NCBI GenBank assembly: GCA_039707655.1
Contig: CM077674.1
Span: 236,073,904 to 236,137,903 of the forward strand
Source: Elymus sibiricus
Lineage: Eukaryota > Streptophyta > Magnoliopsida > Poales > Poaceae
Length of the DNA: 64,000 nt
Direction of reading: 5' to 3'
Part shown: positions 32,263 through 43,369 of the stretch, piece after piece
Position numbering within the stretch: position 1 is the stretch's first letter
How the letters are laid out: each line of letters starts with the position of its first letter
Program-made: the position numbers and the translations under genes
The notes under the pieces: model-generated
The model's database searches: none
What the model was told of the DNA's origin: nothing
What the model saw: only the letters and a program-made list of their open reading frames with translations

Positions 32263-34609
32263 CGTTAGAAGGGATAGAGAGGGATTGATGGAATTGTTGT
32301 TTATTGCTTGAGCCTCGTGGGCATATATATAGAAGTACAATGATCAACTTGGAGTACAAGACAAGGTAGGACAAAATCCTAGTCTATCCTATACTTTCTA
32401 ATAATCAATATACTCAACATCCCCCCGCAGTCACAACGGTAGCGACGCAGACGATGAGACTGGAGAAGAATCCGAAGGTGAGCCGACGGACATCCCCCCA
32501 CAGTCGTAACGGTCGACGCATCGCGGAAGTCGTGGCTGGAGTGGAAACCGACGAGGTTGCTCAAGCAAGGCGATAGCCCTTTGTGCCGATGTCGATGTAG
32601 CCGAGAGCGTAGGGTGGTGTAGCCGTGGTCGAGGTAGCCGTGCGAAGAACGCCGTGGTCGATATCGAGTTGGGGTAGCCGTTGTCGAGGAAGTCGCCGTG
32701 GAGCCGCGGGCGCAAGGAGGCGCCGAGTTAGTCATGGGCGCAGTGGTGTCGAAGTAGTGGTGCGCCAGGGAGAAGACGATGTTGACGACGCGTCGCGCCG
32801 GGGTTGCCAAGCCCGGGGACACATCGTAGATGAAGGCACGCACCGGTGTTGACAGCACCAGGCATGCGTAGACGGACGAAGACGAAGTTGACGAAGCGTT
32901 GCACTAGGCTTGCCAGGCCCGGGGACACGTCGTGGACGAAGGCACGCATCGGTGCTGCCAGCACCGGGCATGCGTAGACGAGGGACCTGCACGAGCTGTA
33001 CGCCATGTCGAGGAGTCGGAGGGGCCAGCAGAGAAGGACTCGACGACGGTTGCGGCGCCAATCGGCGCGGGGCCGAGGTCGCCAACGGTGGTCGGAGTAG
33101 ACGAAGTGGTCGAGGAAGATGACGGTGACGCTGGCGACGAACTGGTGCTGGACGATGACGAAGGGGGTGGACAGGCGGCGGCGGCGGCTAAGGAGGTAGC
33201 GGCGGCGGCGGCTGAGGAAGAGCGGCGACGGTGGCCTGACGGCGGCGGCGGCGGCTAGGTTAGGAGTGCAGCGGCGGTGCTCGAAGTAGGCGAGGAACCC
33301 AACAGCGTGACGAAGACCGGCGCGGACGGTGGCGTTCCCGTGCCAAGGGAGGCGGCGCGGCGCATACCACGGGAAGTCGACGCGCGGTGACGGCGGAGTG
33401 GACCGCGGGCCGCGGCGCTACGGCCCGTAGGGGCGACACAGCGGCGGCGGGCAGGTCGGGGCGACGGCGGGAAGACCTCGGGCGGCGGCGTGGACCGCGT
33501 GCCGCGTCGCTACGGCCCGAAGGGGCGGCGTAGCGGTGGTGCGCAGGTCGATGCCGCGGGGAGAACCACTGGCCGGGGGCGACGGCCCGACGGGAGGCGG
33601 CGTGGACCGCGTGCCGCGGCGCGACAGCCCTAAGGGGCGACGCAAAGGCGGCGGCGGCTACGGGGGTAGCCGGTGGGAGGATCTCGGGGCGGCGGCGTGG
33701 ACCGCACGTCGCAGCGCGACAGCCCGAAGGGGCGTCGGTGGGAGCGGCGCGCGGGTCGGGGCAGCCGGCGGGATGACCTCGGGGCGGCGACGCAGCGATC
33801 CGAAGGGACGACGTGGCGGCAACCGATGGCTCGATCGGCAGTAGGCGCGTGCTCGGGGACGGCTTGGCGAAGACAGGCGCGCAATCGGTTGATCAGACCG
33901 ACGGTGGCGCTGTACGCGCCATGGCGGGGACGACGCGCTGATCGGAGTCGATGGCGACGTTGTCGGTGATGTCCCGGGCGATGACGACGAAGACGAACCG
34001 GCGATGGAGACCGCGCGGATGAGCGGCCGGCAGCGACGCACGAAGGCGTCCCTTGGGCGGCGCGTCCAGCCTTGCCGCGCGGTTGAGGAGGAAGCGGCCG
34101 GTGGAGTCGACGCCGATGTCGGAGTAGAGGCGCAGGGGTCGACGACGGCGGCGGGCGACGCAAACCGATCTTAGATCGGAAAACCAAAAAGTAAACGCCG
34201 ATCAAAGCGACCGGCGAGAGAGAGAAAAACCCGGAGCAAGGGCTCGGGAAAAAGACTCTCTAGGGCAGCCGGTCAACACGACCGGCGGACGAACCCTAGG
34301 TACGGGCGGCGCGGCCCCCGGCAGCGGTCATGGAGGCCGACCGCCCCGGGGGCGGCGCGCGGGGCGGAAGCATCGGGCGGCGGCTAGGGTTGGATCGGTT
34401 AGGCTGATACCATGTTAGAAGGGATAGAGAGGGATTGGTGGAATTGTTGTTTATTGCTTGAGCCTCGTGTGCATATATATATATAGGAGTACAATGATCA
34501 ACTTGGAGTACAAAACAAGGTAGGACAAAATCCTAGTCTATCCTATACTTCCTAATAATCAATATACTCTCGTTGCAAAAAAAAAAAAAAAAAATCAATA
34601 TACTCAACA
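32263..34609 (-). mobile_element. Short-LTR non-autonomous retrotransposon (TRIM/LARD-like), 2347 bp
   Basis: Left LTR 32263-32419 (157 bp), right LTR 34413-34609 (197 bp including a 36-bp insertion), and TTTAC duplications outside both (32258-32262 and 34610-34614). In minus orientation the 5' LTR is the right one. It is followed by TGGTATCAGCC (34412 downward), matching the initiator-tRNA-Met primer site of copia-type elements, and a purine run (GCGGGGGGA, 32420-32428) precedes the 3' LTR. The 2-kb interior is very GC-rich with CGGCGG and GACGACG runs and has no gag, protease, RT or integrase. The LTRs differ at about five sites plus a TA-repeat length change. Long frames inside reflect composition. 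Confidence 0.88.
34570..34605 (+). mobile_element. Tiny A-tailed retroposed insertion inside one LTR
   Basis: TCGTTGC followed by about 18 A residues (34570-34594) lies between two copies of TCAATATACTC (34559-34569 and 34595-34605), one of which is the normal LTR sequence. The other LTR lacks the insertion. An 11-bp target duplication plus an A tail is the mark of LINE-driven retroposition. Confidence 0.8.
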
Positions 34610-34614
34610 TTTAC

Positions 34615-36215
34615 CATGGACAAGCAGAAAAGTTTAACACTAATTTGATGTGGCCACCTTTTCCCCCATCATTTTCGTGGAAGCGGGCCATGCTCGTCCT
34701 ACGTGGGCCTCGCCTTCCTGAGCATGTCCCCGTGCGCGCGCGTTAAAAGGGATTTTGGTTGCTACACACATGATTTCTTAAACAAAAAGGTTGCCACACA
34801 CTAAGAAAAAAGGATCTGAAAAAGACAAGGAGGTCGGATCCGAGGGGAACTCTACGAACCGTCTAGGTCGGTTAGGACTCATGTAAACCTAGACCCTCGT
34901 CATCCTTTATAAGCTGAGGGAGGACTAGTCAATAGACATCTTACAATATATCACTCGATTCACCATTGTATGATGGCAACGGTATGGTATGGGGCGGGTA
35001 GAGCAATACCATACCCATACCCGTGGTCAATGGGTACAAAATTCTACCCATACCCATACCCATACCCGACGGTACCCATACCAATTGGGTAGATCAAACA
35101 GTACACATATTATTCACAATTTTACATTCATCAATAGCAATGTTGATAAAAAAACATTTATAGTTTCTCAGGAAAAAACATTTATCACAACTCAATAACA
35201 GATAGATGAGTGCATGACAATTATCTTAATTCAAATTGACAATTGGTAACAACTTTAACATAGGATCACAAGCTCACGACACACTTCACCAAATAACACC
35301 CGACAAGTAACAAATAACAAACATCCACGAGTAAGGTCCATATGTGAGTATAAACGGGTAGGGTATGGGTATACCCACGGGTAGAAGATTATACCCGTGC
35401 CCTACCCACGACTTAACGGGTAGGGTATGGGTACTACCCATGGGTATAAAATTGTGCCCATACCCTGTCCATGCGGGTACGGTATCCGCGGGTACCCGTA
35501 CCCATGGGTAAAATTGTCATCCTTATACCACATCATCACAATGTAACACCGGTATGAGTAGGGTTTTACTTTTACCTCAATCAGGAGGGTCTGAACCTGA
35601 GTAAACCGATCTCCTGTTTCTGGCTAGTCGCGGCACTCTATCGAGGGGTCTACCGGAATTTAGACCGACAGTGGCACGCCAAACACAGGTTGCACTTGTC
35701 GGAGCCGAGATCTAGATGGGATTCATCATCAGCTACATCATCTTCGTCCCCGGGCCAGATCTTCGCTTTTGGCACGATGAGTTTCGTCGCCGACTTGGTG
35801 AGCCGCCTTGACCTCGTCGAGACATATACTGCTGACCAGGTTCTCTTCTCCGGGAATCTAGAGTTCATCACCGACTCTCGCAGCGAGCTCGTACCTCAAG
35901 ATCTGACATCTTGACGGACCCAGGAGCACGTAGCGATATTCAACAACCCACCCGCCTACCACTCCATCACCAACGTCAACATGATATTGCGCAATGGCGA
36001 GTCCAAGAGGGCTCAGAAGTTCACAACCCTAGAGGTCTACACCGAGACACAAGTATCGCCGAAATTCCTGGGCTGATCGAATTCGGCAATCTCTCTCAAC
36101 CGGGATGACCACTCGAATGACCCCCATACTGGGAAAGCCGCCCTCGTGCTCGACCCCATCATCGAGGGGTGTCACCCGAGCAAAGTCCTAATGGATGGTG
36201 GTGATGTCCAATTTC
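34615..36215 (+). mobile_element. Gypsy-type LTR retrotransposon remnant
   Basis: An LTR-like promoter (CTTTATAAGCTGAGGG, about 34906) and an LTR end running to AGACCGACAGTGGCACGCC (about 35662-35680, a gypsy primer-site context) are split by a GC/AT-repeat insertion at about 34970-35525. Decayed coding follows; near 36140-36200 it reads ALVLDPIIEGCHPSKVLMDG, the start of a gypsy aspartic protease. Similarity stops after the active-site DGG at about 36203. No intact frame. Confidence 0.55.
34970..35525. mobile_element. hAT-like MITE with GGGTA/TACCC repeats
   Basis: Ends GATGGCAACGG and, read inward from the right, GGATGACAATTTTACCC. Subterminal parts are rich in CCCATACCC and GGGTATGGGTA in both orientations, and the interior is AT-rich and non-coding. 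It splits the surrounding gypsy LTR. The target duplication is degenerate or lost, so the class is tentative. Confidence 0.5.
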
Positions 36216-36661
36216 GCATCATGTTTTACTTCTTGTTTTGCATAATAATTGTAGTATTTTCGGAGTTTATCGTGTTCGCACACCTTCTTTTGTCCCATTC
36301 CACAGAAGCTTAACGGAGGAAAGAATCGGAGCATTGAAGAAGAAAATATAAATACATGGCTTAAAATCACGCTAATTGGTGTCGTAAAAACATACCGTAA
36401 GAAGCAACAATCAAGTGGGAGAATGAGCTGCTGCACAGACGCGTTCAGGAGCGAAGATGGTGCCTGGTACGAGCGCTTGCTCGTACCAAGCGGCGCTGCC
36501 CCCCCCCCCCCCCCCCCCCCCCCACCACCCACATTGTCGACTAATTTACCCCTGTGCCTTTGGATCACGCGGAAGAGACAAAGTGAAATCATTACTCGCA
36601 ACAGTACCAAGAACCCTACCATCCGAAGAGGATTCAGATGGGGAATCAACAAGAAAGGCTC
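36216..36661. other. Unassigned sequence with a C25 run
   Basis: A minus-strand frame (36667-36188) spans it, but is interrupted in sense by ten glycines from the C25 run at 36499-36523 and shows no family match. I do not call it a gene. Confidence 0.3.
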
Positions 36662-36669
36662 CGCCACGC

Positions 36670-37764
36670 CAGAGGCGGAGCCAGCATGTAGGCGTTGGGT
36701 TCACCTGAACCCAACGATTTTTTCACGTCACGTACATGTACAGATGCGGTCGCTTGTATGAACCCAATACAAATGTACGGTTCAACCCATCGAAGCTGGG
36801 AACACACGAGTGAGAAGCCTCTTGGCCTATTAACGTAAGAAGCCCGTAAGTAAATGTGATACGCAACCGTACAAATGTAATTCAGGTCCACAAAGCAGGC
36901 TGGACGGGCTACCGATCAATTCCATGTCAGGTACGCAACACACGACACGCCTCTCGTTTCCCCAGTACGATTCACCGATTTACATCTTCCTTGGTCTCTC
37001 GTCTCTGTTCATCCATGGCGGCGCCGGATTGCCAGCGGCCAGCGGCAAGCCGAGTAGCCGACAACAACAGGTCGGCCGTCGGCAGCGGCCGGCAATTGAA
37101 GTCCAAACTGAAGATAATGAGATCACATTGTCCTTGTGCAGGTCTTGTATCCTAGCACGAAATTAACCTTTGCCCTAGTTTTCTAACTGTATTTTCTCTG
37201 AACTTTGATTGACCTAGGCTATGGTGCGATACTTATCAAATAGAAATCTATCATCGGATTCAGATAATGATGTATAGGGACTTCAGGCCTACCCACCAGA
37301 TGTAGGTGCGTTAAATGTCGCTGATAACTTTGCTGCGAATAATCTCCCAAAGCCTTCTATTAAGAGAAATTAATTTACATGATCTCCCAAAGCCTTTTAT
37401 GCATAGATAAACTATTTTTTCAGATGATGAAAGATCCAAAGGATACACTCTGAAATGTGAGTGAATTTACATGCATCTTTCGCTTCATGGTACTTTACTT
37501 GAAACTTGTCAAACTAATGTGTGTTTTTTAATCTCTTCTGGAAGATGATAAGTTGGTCCTAAAACTAGTGAGTTATTTTGGTAACCCTACTTATAAAATT
37601 TAAACAAGTGATTTTATAATTTCACCTTGCACTCTTTAGTTTTTAATGTAAGTACTATACGTAATAATTGATATCATATTTCTATTTGTTACAATGACTA
37701 TACCCAATCCTCACAATGAGCTAACGTGTGAACCCATTGGCCAAAATTTCTGGCTCCGCCCCTA
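36670..37764. mobile_element. hAT-type non-autonomous element, 1095 bp
   Basis: Left end CAGAGGCGGAGCCAG, right end read inward TAGGGGCGGAGCCAG, flanked by the 8-bp duplication CGCCACGC (36662-36669 and 37765-37772). A second inverted pair, GGGTTCACC/GTGTGAACCC, lies just inside. No transposase frame was found. Removing it restores AGGCTCCGCCACGC|CATCAAGC. Confidence 0.88.
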
Positions 37765-37772
37765 CGCCACGC

Positions 37773-40700
37773 CATCAAGCCGACCAAGGAGACTCCGACA
37801 TCAACCATCATCATCCATCTATTCATATATTTATAATACCGAAACTCTAGGTGGATTCTCACGTGTATTACTTGATCGATCATCCATGATGCCATGATTA
37901 TCCCTATGATGCTTGTTGTCTCTTTGTCTGAGTAAACCCCTAGTTCTACATGATATGGATGAACCCTAGTATGTTTTTGTGCAGAACGTCAATAGGATAC
38001 AAACTCCTCTTTTGTATGTTTATGTTAATGTTCTTCACGATGTTGGGTGAAGTCGACCACTGTTGATTTGCCTTTAGGGACGCGAAGGATGTTTCTATCA
38101 TTGCGAAGGTGGGTTGAGGAGGTACTACGGTGACATAAGGTACCTCTGTAAGTGCATATAGTGCCCTAGAGGGTTTTGGATGATTAGTAAAAAACATTTA
38201 AGGGACTAATGTGTTTGTGATTATACATAGGTGAAAGTCCCTGAGGATTTGGTTTAACATGAGACCCCTACAAATTGTGGTGACAATGAATATCTTTGGA
38301 GTGACTGTTTGAGGAACAATCAGCTCGCGGCGAGGAATATGAAGAGTAGTGAAAACTTTTGTTTTCTAGTTCCATTTTCTTCTATTTGATACTAGGGCAA
38401 ACCATACTATTGGGGGGGGGGGGGGTCTAAGTGAATTTTTAGATTTAGGTATTCGATGTGTTTAGGTATTCGATGTGTGCTCAATCCAAACCTACTTCTT
38501 CGAGTGAAAACTTGGAAATCTCTTCGTGAGGTTAGTTTTTCCCTTTGAGTCAGAGACAATGTTCTTTGGGACTCCAAAGAAGAAACACTCTCATGATTCT
38601 AGTGCAAAATGATCAATATGTAAAATCCGAACAAGTAATTGCGGAGTTTTATGTCGGCACGTCCACTTTACATTTTTAAAGAAAGATTACAAAAGCATAT
38701 TTATTTTGAATCAGACGGCGAAATGCATTGGAGTACTGATGTTTACCATGCGCCCCAATAAAGTTGAGTCGGCTTGACTCGTTCCGCAAGTAAGACTATT
38801 GGTCATTTCGCACCTCGAGATTGATCCCGGTTATAAATAGTCACCCACTTCAACCTTAGATGGTTGGTTGCTCCGTGAGAGAAATGAAAAGAGCTTGTCA
38901 GAGCAACTGATGAGTGATATTTTTACACTCCTCTACCCTTAGTTTAAACCGATATATTTCATTAAAACTGAGATATCCGCTCCGATATTGCCACTAATGA
39001 CTAATGAATGCATAGGATACCAAAATTCTCTCTTTATTGTGTTTCCACATGAAATGGGCTAAATATGGACGAAACCAAGTGAGAACATGGAAAGAGTAAA
39101 GGAGAAGATAGAAGAAATCAAGTGAGGCGCGCCAACAATTCCAGAGCAGAAGACGGGATTCCATGCGACTGCGAACGGGTCGAGGCCAAAATGTTAACAG
39201 AACAAGCCGTGAGCGGAGCCAAAATAGAGTCATCTTCATTCCATCTTCATCAACCCTAGCTGCCGCCATTTCCCATATCCATAGCCACCATCGCCATCTC
39301 CACCATAGTTCTTCCTCCACTAGATCATACTTGTGATCGTGTATCACACACGGCATCCATTGTAAGACATATTATTAATCAATCTACCTTCATGATGTGT
39401 TCCATGATGTATTCTTCGTGTGATCTGATCTCCATGTGTGAGTAGTTCGGTAAGGTATGGATTAAGGCAAGGGCCTTGCAACCCGATGTATTTGTTGGAG
39501 GGATCAATGGAAATTCTTTGAATTAACTACCCGTATGTGTAATAAAATTGTTCCGTAGATGTCTCTTGTCTTGTTCGCGTTCTTCATCCCTGCAGGTACC
39601 CATGATCATGGAGAGCGAGCCACGGAGAGGCTAAGGGCAAGGAGACCGTGAGGTGTTATTCTGAACACCAGTGACAGAAAGGTTTAGTACGGTAACACGG
39701 ATCTCTAGGGATTCAAGAGGTGCAGTCATTACATGCCAAATGCTTTTGTCTGATTATTGTAATCTTAATTATCGAGGCAACCCCATGAGACGGATAGGGC
39801 CTTTGGTCGGACAACAGACTCTTGATGCAGGACGCGTGCCGGTCAAGACGTAATTTGGACACATCCCTCACTTCGGTTCGTAACAAGCACATCTCGATGG
39901 GTGACTTCCATGGCACAAATTAAGATCATATTTGGTCCCATCACAAATATATGGTTGTAAGCATTAAGACCTCATATCCATGCCTATTTTTATTATAAGT
40001 GTTTCCCTTCAGTTGTTTGATTTTGATCCGGTCAAAAGCTGGAATTGTTTCTTTAACAAAAGCATGTTTAAGACCCTAGCTTAAAGGGGATCTTCCTCCC
40101 GTGGGTTCGATAACTCAGGGTCACTTCTCGGGAAAAAGGCGAGAATCCTTTCTGCTCCCTTTCCGGATCACCAAGGGTAGTAATTAGCAACCCATCCTCC
40201 CGAAGAGATTGTGAGAATCCTAAGAGAGGAAAACCCCAGAGCCTACAACCGCTAAGTGATTGAACATCACTGAAGAACTAACTGAAACTCAACTTAACAT
40301 GTTACTCTTGTGGACTATGCATCACTAGACGGTTAGGTGTCTGCTCAGATCGTCTGAGAGTTATTGTGAACAACCAAACACAAGTCCGTGAAGGTCCCGG
40401 AGATGTATCTCGAAGATCTACCATGAGTGATTGGGCGAAGTCTAAGTGACTTTAGCTCAAGGATAATAGGGTGAAGACCTGGTCTTGTGAGTTAAATCCC
40501 AGCCCCTCCAACTAGGCGTAGAGTTGTGCCAACAACTCGATCTGGTCCGACAAATCTTTGTCTTCGTCAAGCCTACGGGTTCTACTTCTTCGATCACATT
40601 TAGTTCTGTAACTTACATGTGTCCGAAGAACTTCTCCCCATCTTCTCTCTCTGTGATTGCTTCGAAGACGATTCCGAGTACTTTGTTATTCCGCTGCATA

Positions 40701-41504
40701 TGCCATATTTAATTTTGTGAGCACTGCTACTTAGATTTACCTTCGTTCAACTAAATGCTTCTCTAATTTTACTTTTTGTTCAACTGTCGGTCGACTTCAT
40801 AGTCATAACATAAACTGATTACTTTAAGAACACCAACTAAATCGATATGACGAGAATTTTTCTAGAGCTTTTATGGTATGTAACACCAATAAGGACCCGT
40901 ATGCTTTAATTGACCTATTTAGAAGAAAGCTTTAGGAGACATGTTTCTCCCCGATGATGATATTTGTGCTTCTCATATTTATTTTAAATGGTACTCTTAT
41001 GATGTCTCTATTGAACCAGAAGTTATTACTATCATTGAAGCTAATGGATTTCATGGTATTGAAGATGAAAAGGCTATTAATCACTTTGTTAAACTTGAAA
41101 ATTTTGCCATGTTGTGACTTTGAAGTCGACCGGTAGGTCACCATGTGTGTGGATTAGGTCAGCTAGGGTTTTGCAAGTGTGCGGTGGTGCCGACGATGCC
41201 AGAGGAAAACATATATTTGTGTTTGGCTGGAAGTCAAAAGTAAAGTTTCTATGTGAGATAGAGTCATGTTGGAGTAGGATCTAGGTTAGTTGGGCGACGA
41301 AGTACTTAGATGTGTGGCCGCCGCAGTAGTTGGTAGTAGAGTGGCAACCCACGTGGAGTCTAGATTGAGCTTGGTGGTGGATAAGGTGATGTAGAGAAGG
41401 GTGCGCTAGCCACAAGAGGTGCGTAGTAACCGGTGTTTGCAGGCCATAATTGATCTGGTCCTCGAAGTCGAGACTCATCGCGTTCCGGACGCCCAAGCGA
41501 CATC
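37773..41504. other. Decayed, retroelement-like sequence
   Basis: No intact frame or clear LTR ends. Parts read like a retroelement leader (about 39230-39720, 40040-40700). A G14 run sits at 38412-38425. I cannot assign borders. Confidence 0.35.
40937..41119 (+). pseudogene. Decayed coding fragment, family not recognised
   Basis: One frame reads LGDMFLPDDDICASHIYFKW, then YSYDVSIEPEVITIIEANGF, then HGIEDEKAINHFVKLENFAM and a stop. Its even codon composition and acidic/hydrophobic mix look like real former coding sequence, but no start, motif or partner frame is visible. A retroelement origin is a guess from its surroundings. Confidence 0.3.
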
Positions 41505-41507
41505 TTA

Positions 41508-41904
41508 GGGCATCTCCAGCCGTTGGAGCCCCCAAGAACACCACCGAACCAAAAAAGTTGGTGTCTTGGGGGGCCAAATGCTTCATCCGGCCGAAATATG
41601 GTGCATGGGCAGGGCATCTTCCCAGCCACACCCCACCCCAACCAAAAGTTTGTGAGGGAAATGATTAAGTGGGCCCAGAAAAAGGACATGTGGGGAGACA
41701 TGATTCGCCGAAACTTCCGCCGGCGCCCCCAAGAGCCCCCCAGCGCGCTGGGTTTCGCCTGGGTTCGCCGGCGCTATTTTAACGTCCTGGGGGGGCGCTG
41801 GGGGCGTGGCTGGGCCGATTTTCGGCAAAAAGCGTCGCCGAGCCTACGCCCGAGCCTAAAAAGGCGTCCTGGGCGGCGTCCTGGGGGGACGAGTGGAGAT
41901 GCTC
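41508..41904. mobile_element. Harbinger/Tourist-type MITE, 397 bp
   Basis: Left end GGGCATCTCCAGCCGTTGG, right end read inward GAGCATCTCCACTCGTCC, with TTA duplications (41505-41507 and 41905-41907). The right half is GC-rich with GGCGTCCTGG repeats. No transposase. Confidence 0.85.
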
Positions 41905-42453
41905 TTAGCACAATCTGACAGGAGCAAACATAGTGCGGCTCGTCCGACACGTCGACGAGTGGTGGGGCGTTGGATGCGAGAGTGTGGGTGGGTAGGCCAG
42001 GTTGAGGGAGAGGGGAGCCATCCGGTCATTTGGCTGTCTTCCACTTCCAATTTGAGTGTCCATATAATGGTCAATAAATTTAAAAGAAGGGAAAATCTAC
42101 GTTGCATGTGTGTGCAGAAGTGCTCCCCCATGAGACGAGGGCATCCCAATGGTGTTTTTCCCTTATAGAGGGAGCACATGCATGCGTGCCATAATCTTCC
42201 ACCTCATGCTGGCATCATGACACTAATTGCTAAATTTGTATTTTAAAATGATTCATCTTGCAAACAATTAATCTGATTAGTGATCTGTCTTCACCGAAGA
42301 GTTTGTCTCGGCGAGCAATTCAAAACAAGATTCCATATTCACATGTTTAGTTTTTTCGATGCCATCTGTTGTTAGATTATGTCACAATAGTTGTCATATT
42401 AACAAGAACAATTGCCACAAACATTGTGCATAGTTACCCCCTTCAATTTTTTA

Positions 42454-42682
42454 CTCCGCATATAAGATTTGTTTGAAGTCAAACTACATAATGTTTGACC
42501 AAATTTATATTTAAAATATCAACATCTACCATACTAAAGTTACATGGTATGAAAATTAATTTCATGATGCATCTAATGATATTAATTTTGTATTGAGAAT
42601 GTTGATCTTTTTTTTCTATAAAGTTGGTCAAAGTTTGACTTCAGACATACTCTACATGTAGACTAAAAAGAAACGAAGGAAG
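42454..42682. mobile_element. Diverged Stowaway-type MITE, 229 bp
   Basis: TA duplications (42452-42453 and 42683-42684) flank inverted sequence: GAAGTCAAACTACATAATG at the left against GACTTCAGACATACTC at the right, with internal TTTGACCAAATTTAT/ATAAAGTTGGTCAAAG pairs. The terminal bases have drifted from the CTCCCTCC consensus. Confidence 0.7.
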
Positions 42683-43214
42683 TATCATACAATAATTTTA
42701 CATATTTTTAAACCTTAGAATGTTATGGAGAGCTAGAGAGTGAGTATTCAAGTGTTAACAATAAGCAAGAAGATGTATTAACCTACACAAGTACCATGAA
42801 ACAAGTCTTTTAATACCGTATGTTCACGTTCAGAAACCTCACAACTAAGTTAACTGAATCTGTTAGTAACTAAGTGGCTAAATATGACAAGTGACAGTGA
42901 TCTACAAGTACCAGGAAAATATTTATCAAACATACCGACTTGAGATCTAGTTCCAAAGAACTCGTCATAAGGAAGCTAATGGTAAAAGTGGATCAATTGT
43001 GTTAACAATTTGGGGGACAAAACTTGTTAAAATTTTGAATAGGAAAAAAAATTCTCTTGCTTATGTCGTATTTTTGTGCTATTGTTGCATGCGCGCGCGA
43101 GAGAGAGAATAGTTCTTTCCCCATATTCACATATTTTGGTATATATTTAAGCAACTTCCATTGTGGCAATTAAAAAGAATCCATGGATCTAATATATACT
43201 ACTACCATATGTAC

Positions 43215-43363
43215 TACTCATTTGCACATCACATCCAGATTGAAGTGCTCCTTCCATGAGGCGTTTGTGCTCGCCGCATCTTACCACATATATACTACTC
43301 CGTAGTACTCATTTGCACATCACGTCGAGATTTAAGTGCTCCTTCCATGAGACGTTTGTGCTG
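43215..43363. repeat. Tandem duplication just downstream of the RHD3 stop codon
   Basis: Two copies with a 91-bp period (TACTCATTTGCACATCAC at 43215 and at 43306; AGTGCTCCTTCCATGAG in both). The second copy ends within ten bases of the RHD3 stop, so the repeat lies in the 3' UTR. Confidence 0.8.
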
Positions 43364-43369
43364 ACGGCT

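Noticed and set aside
32379..34205. Several long frames on both strands at 32.4-34.2 kb
   Set aside because: They lie in the GC-rich interior of the short-LTR element, overlap one another, and translate to Arg/Pro/Ala-rich sequence with no motifs.
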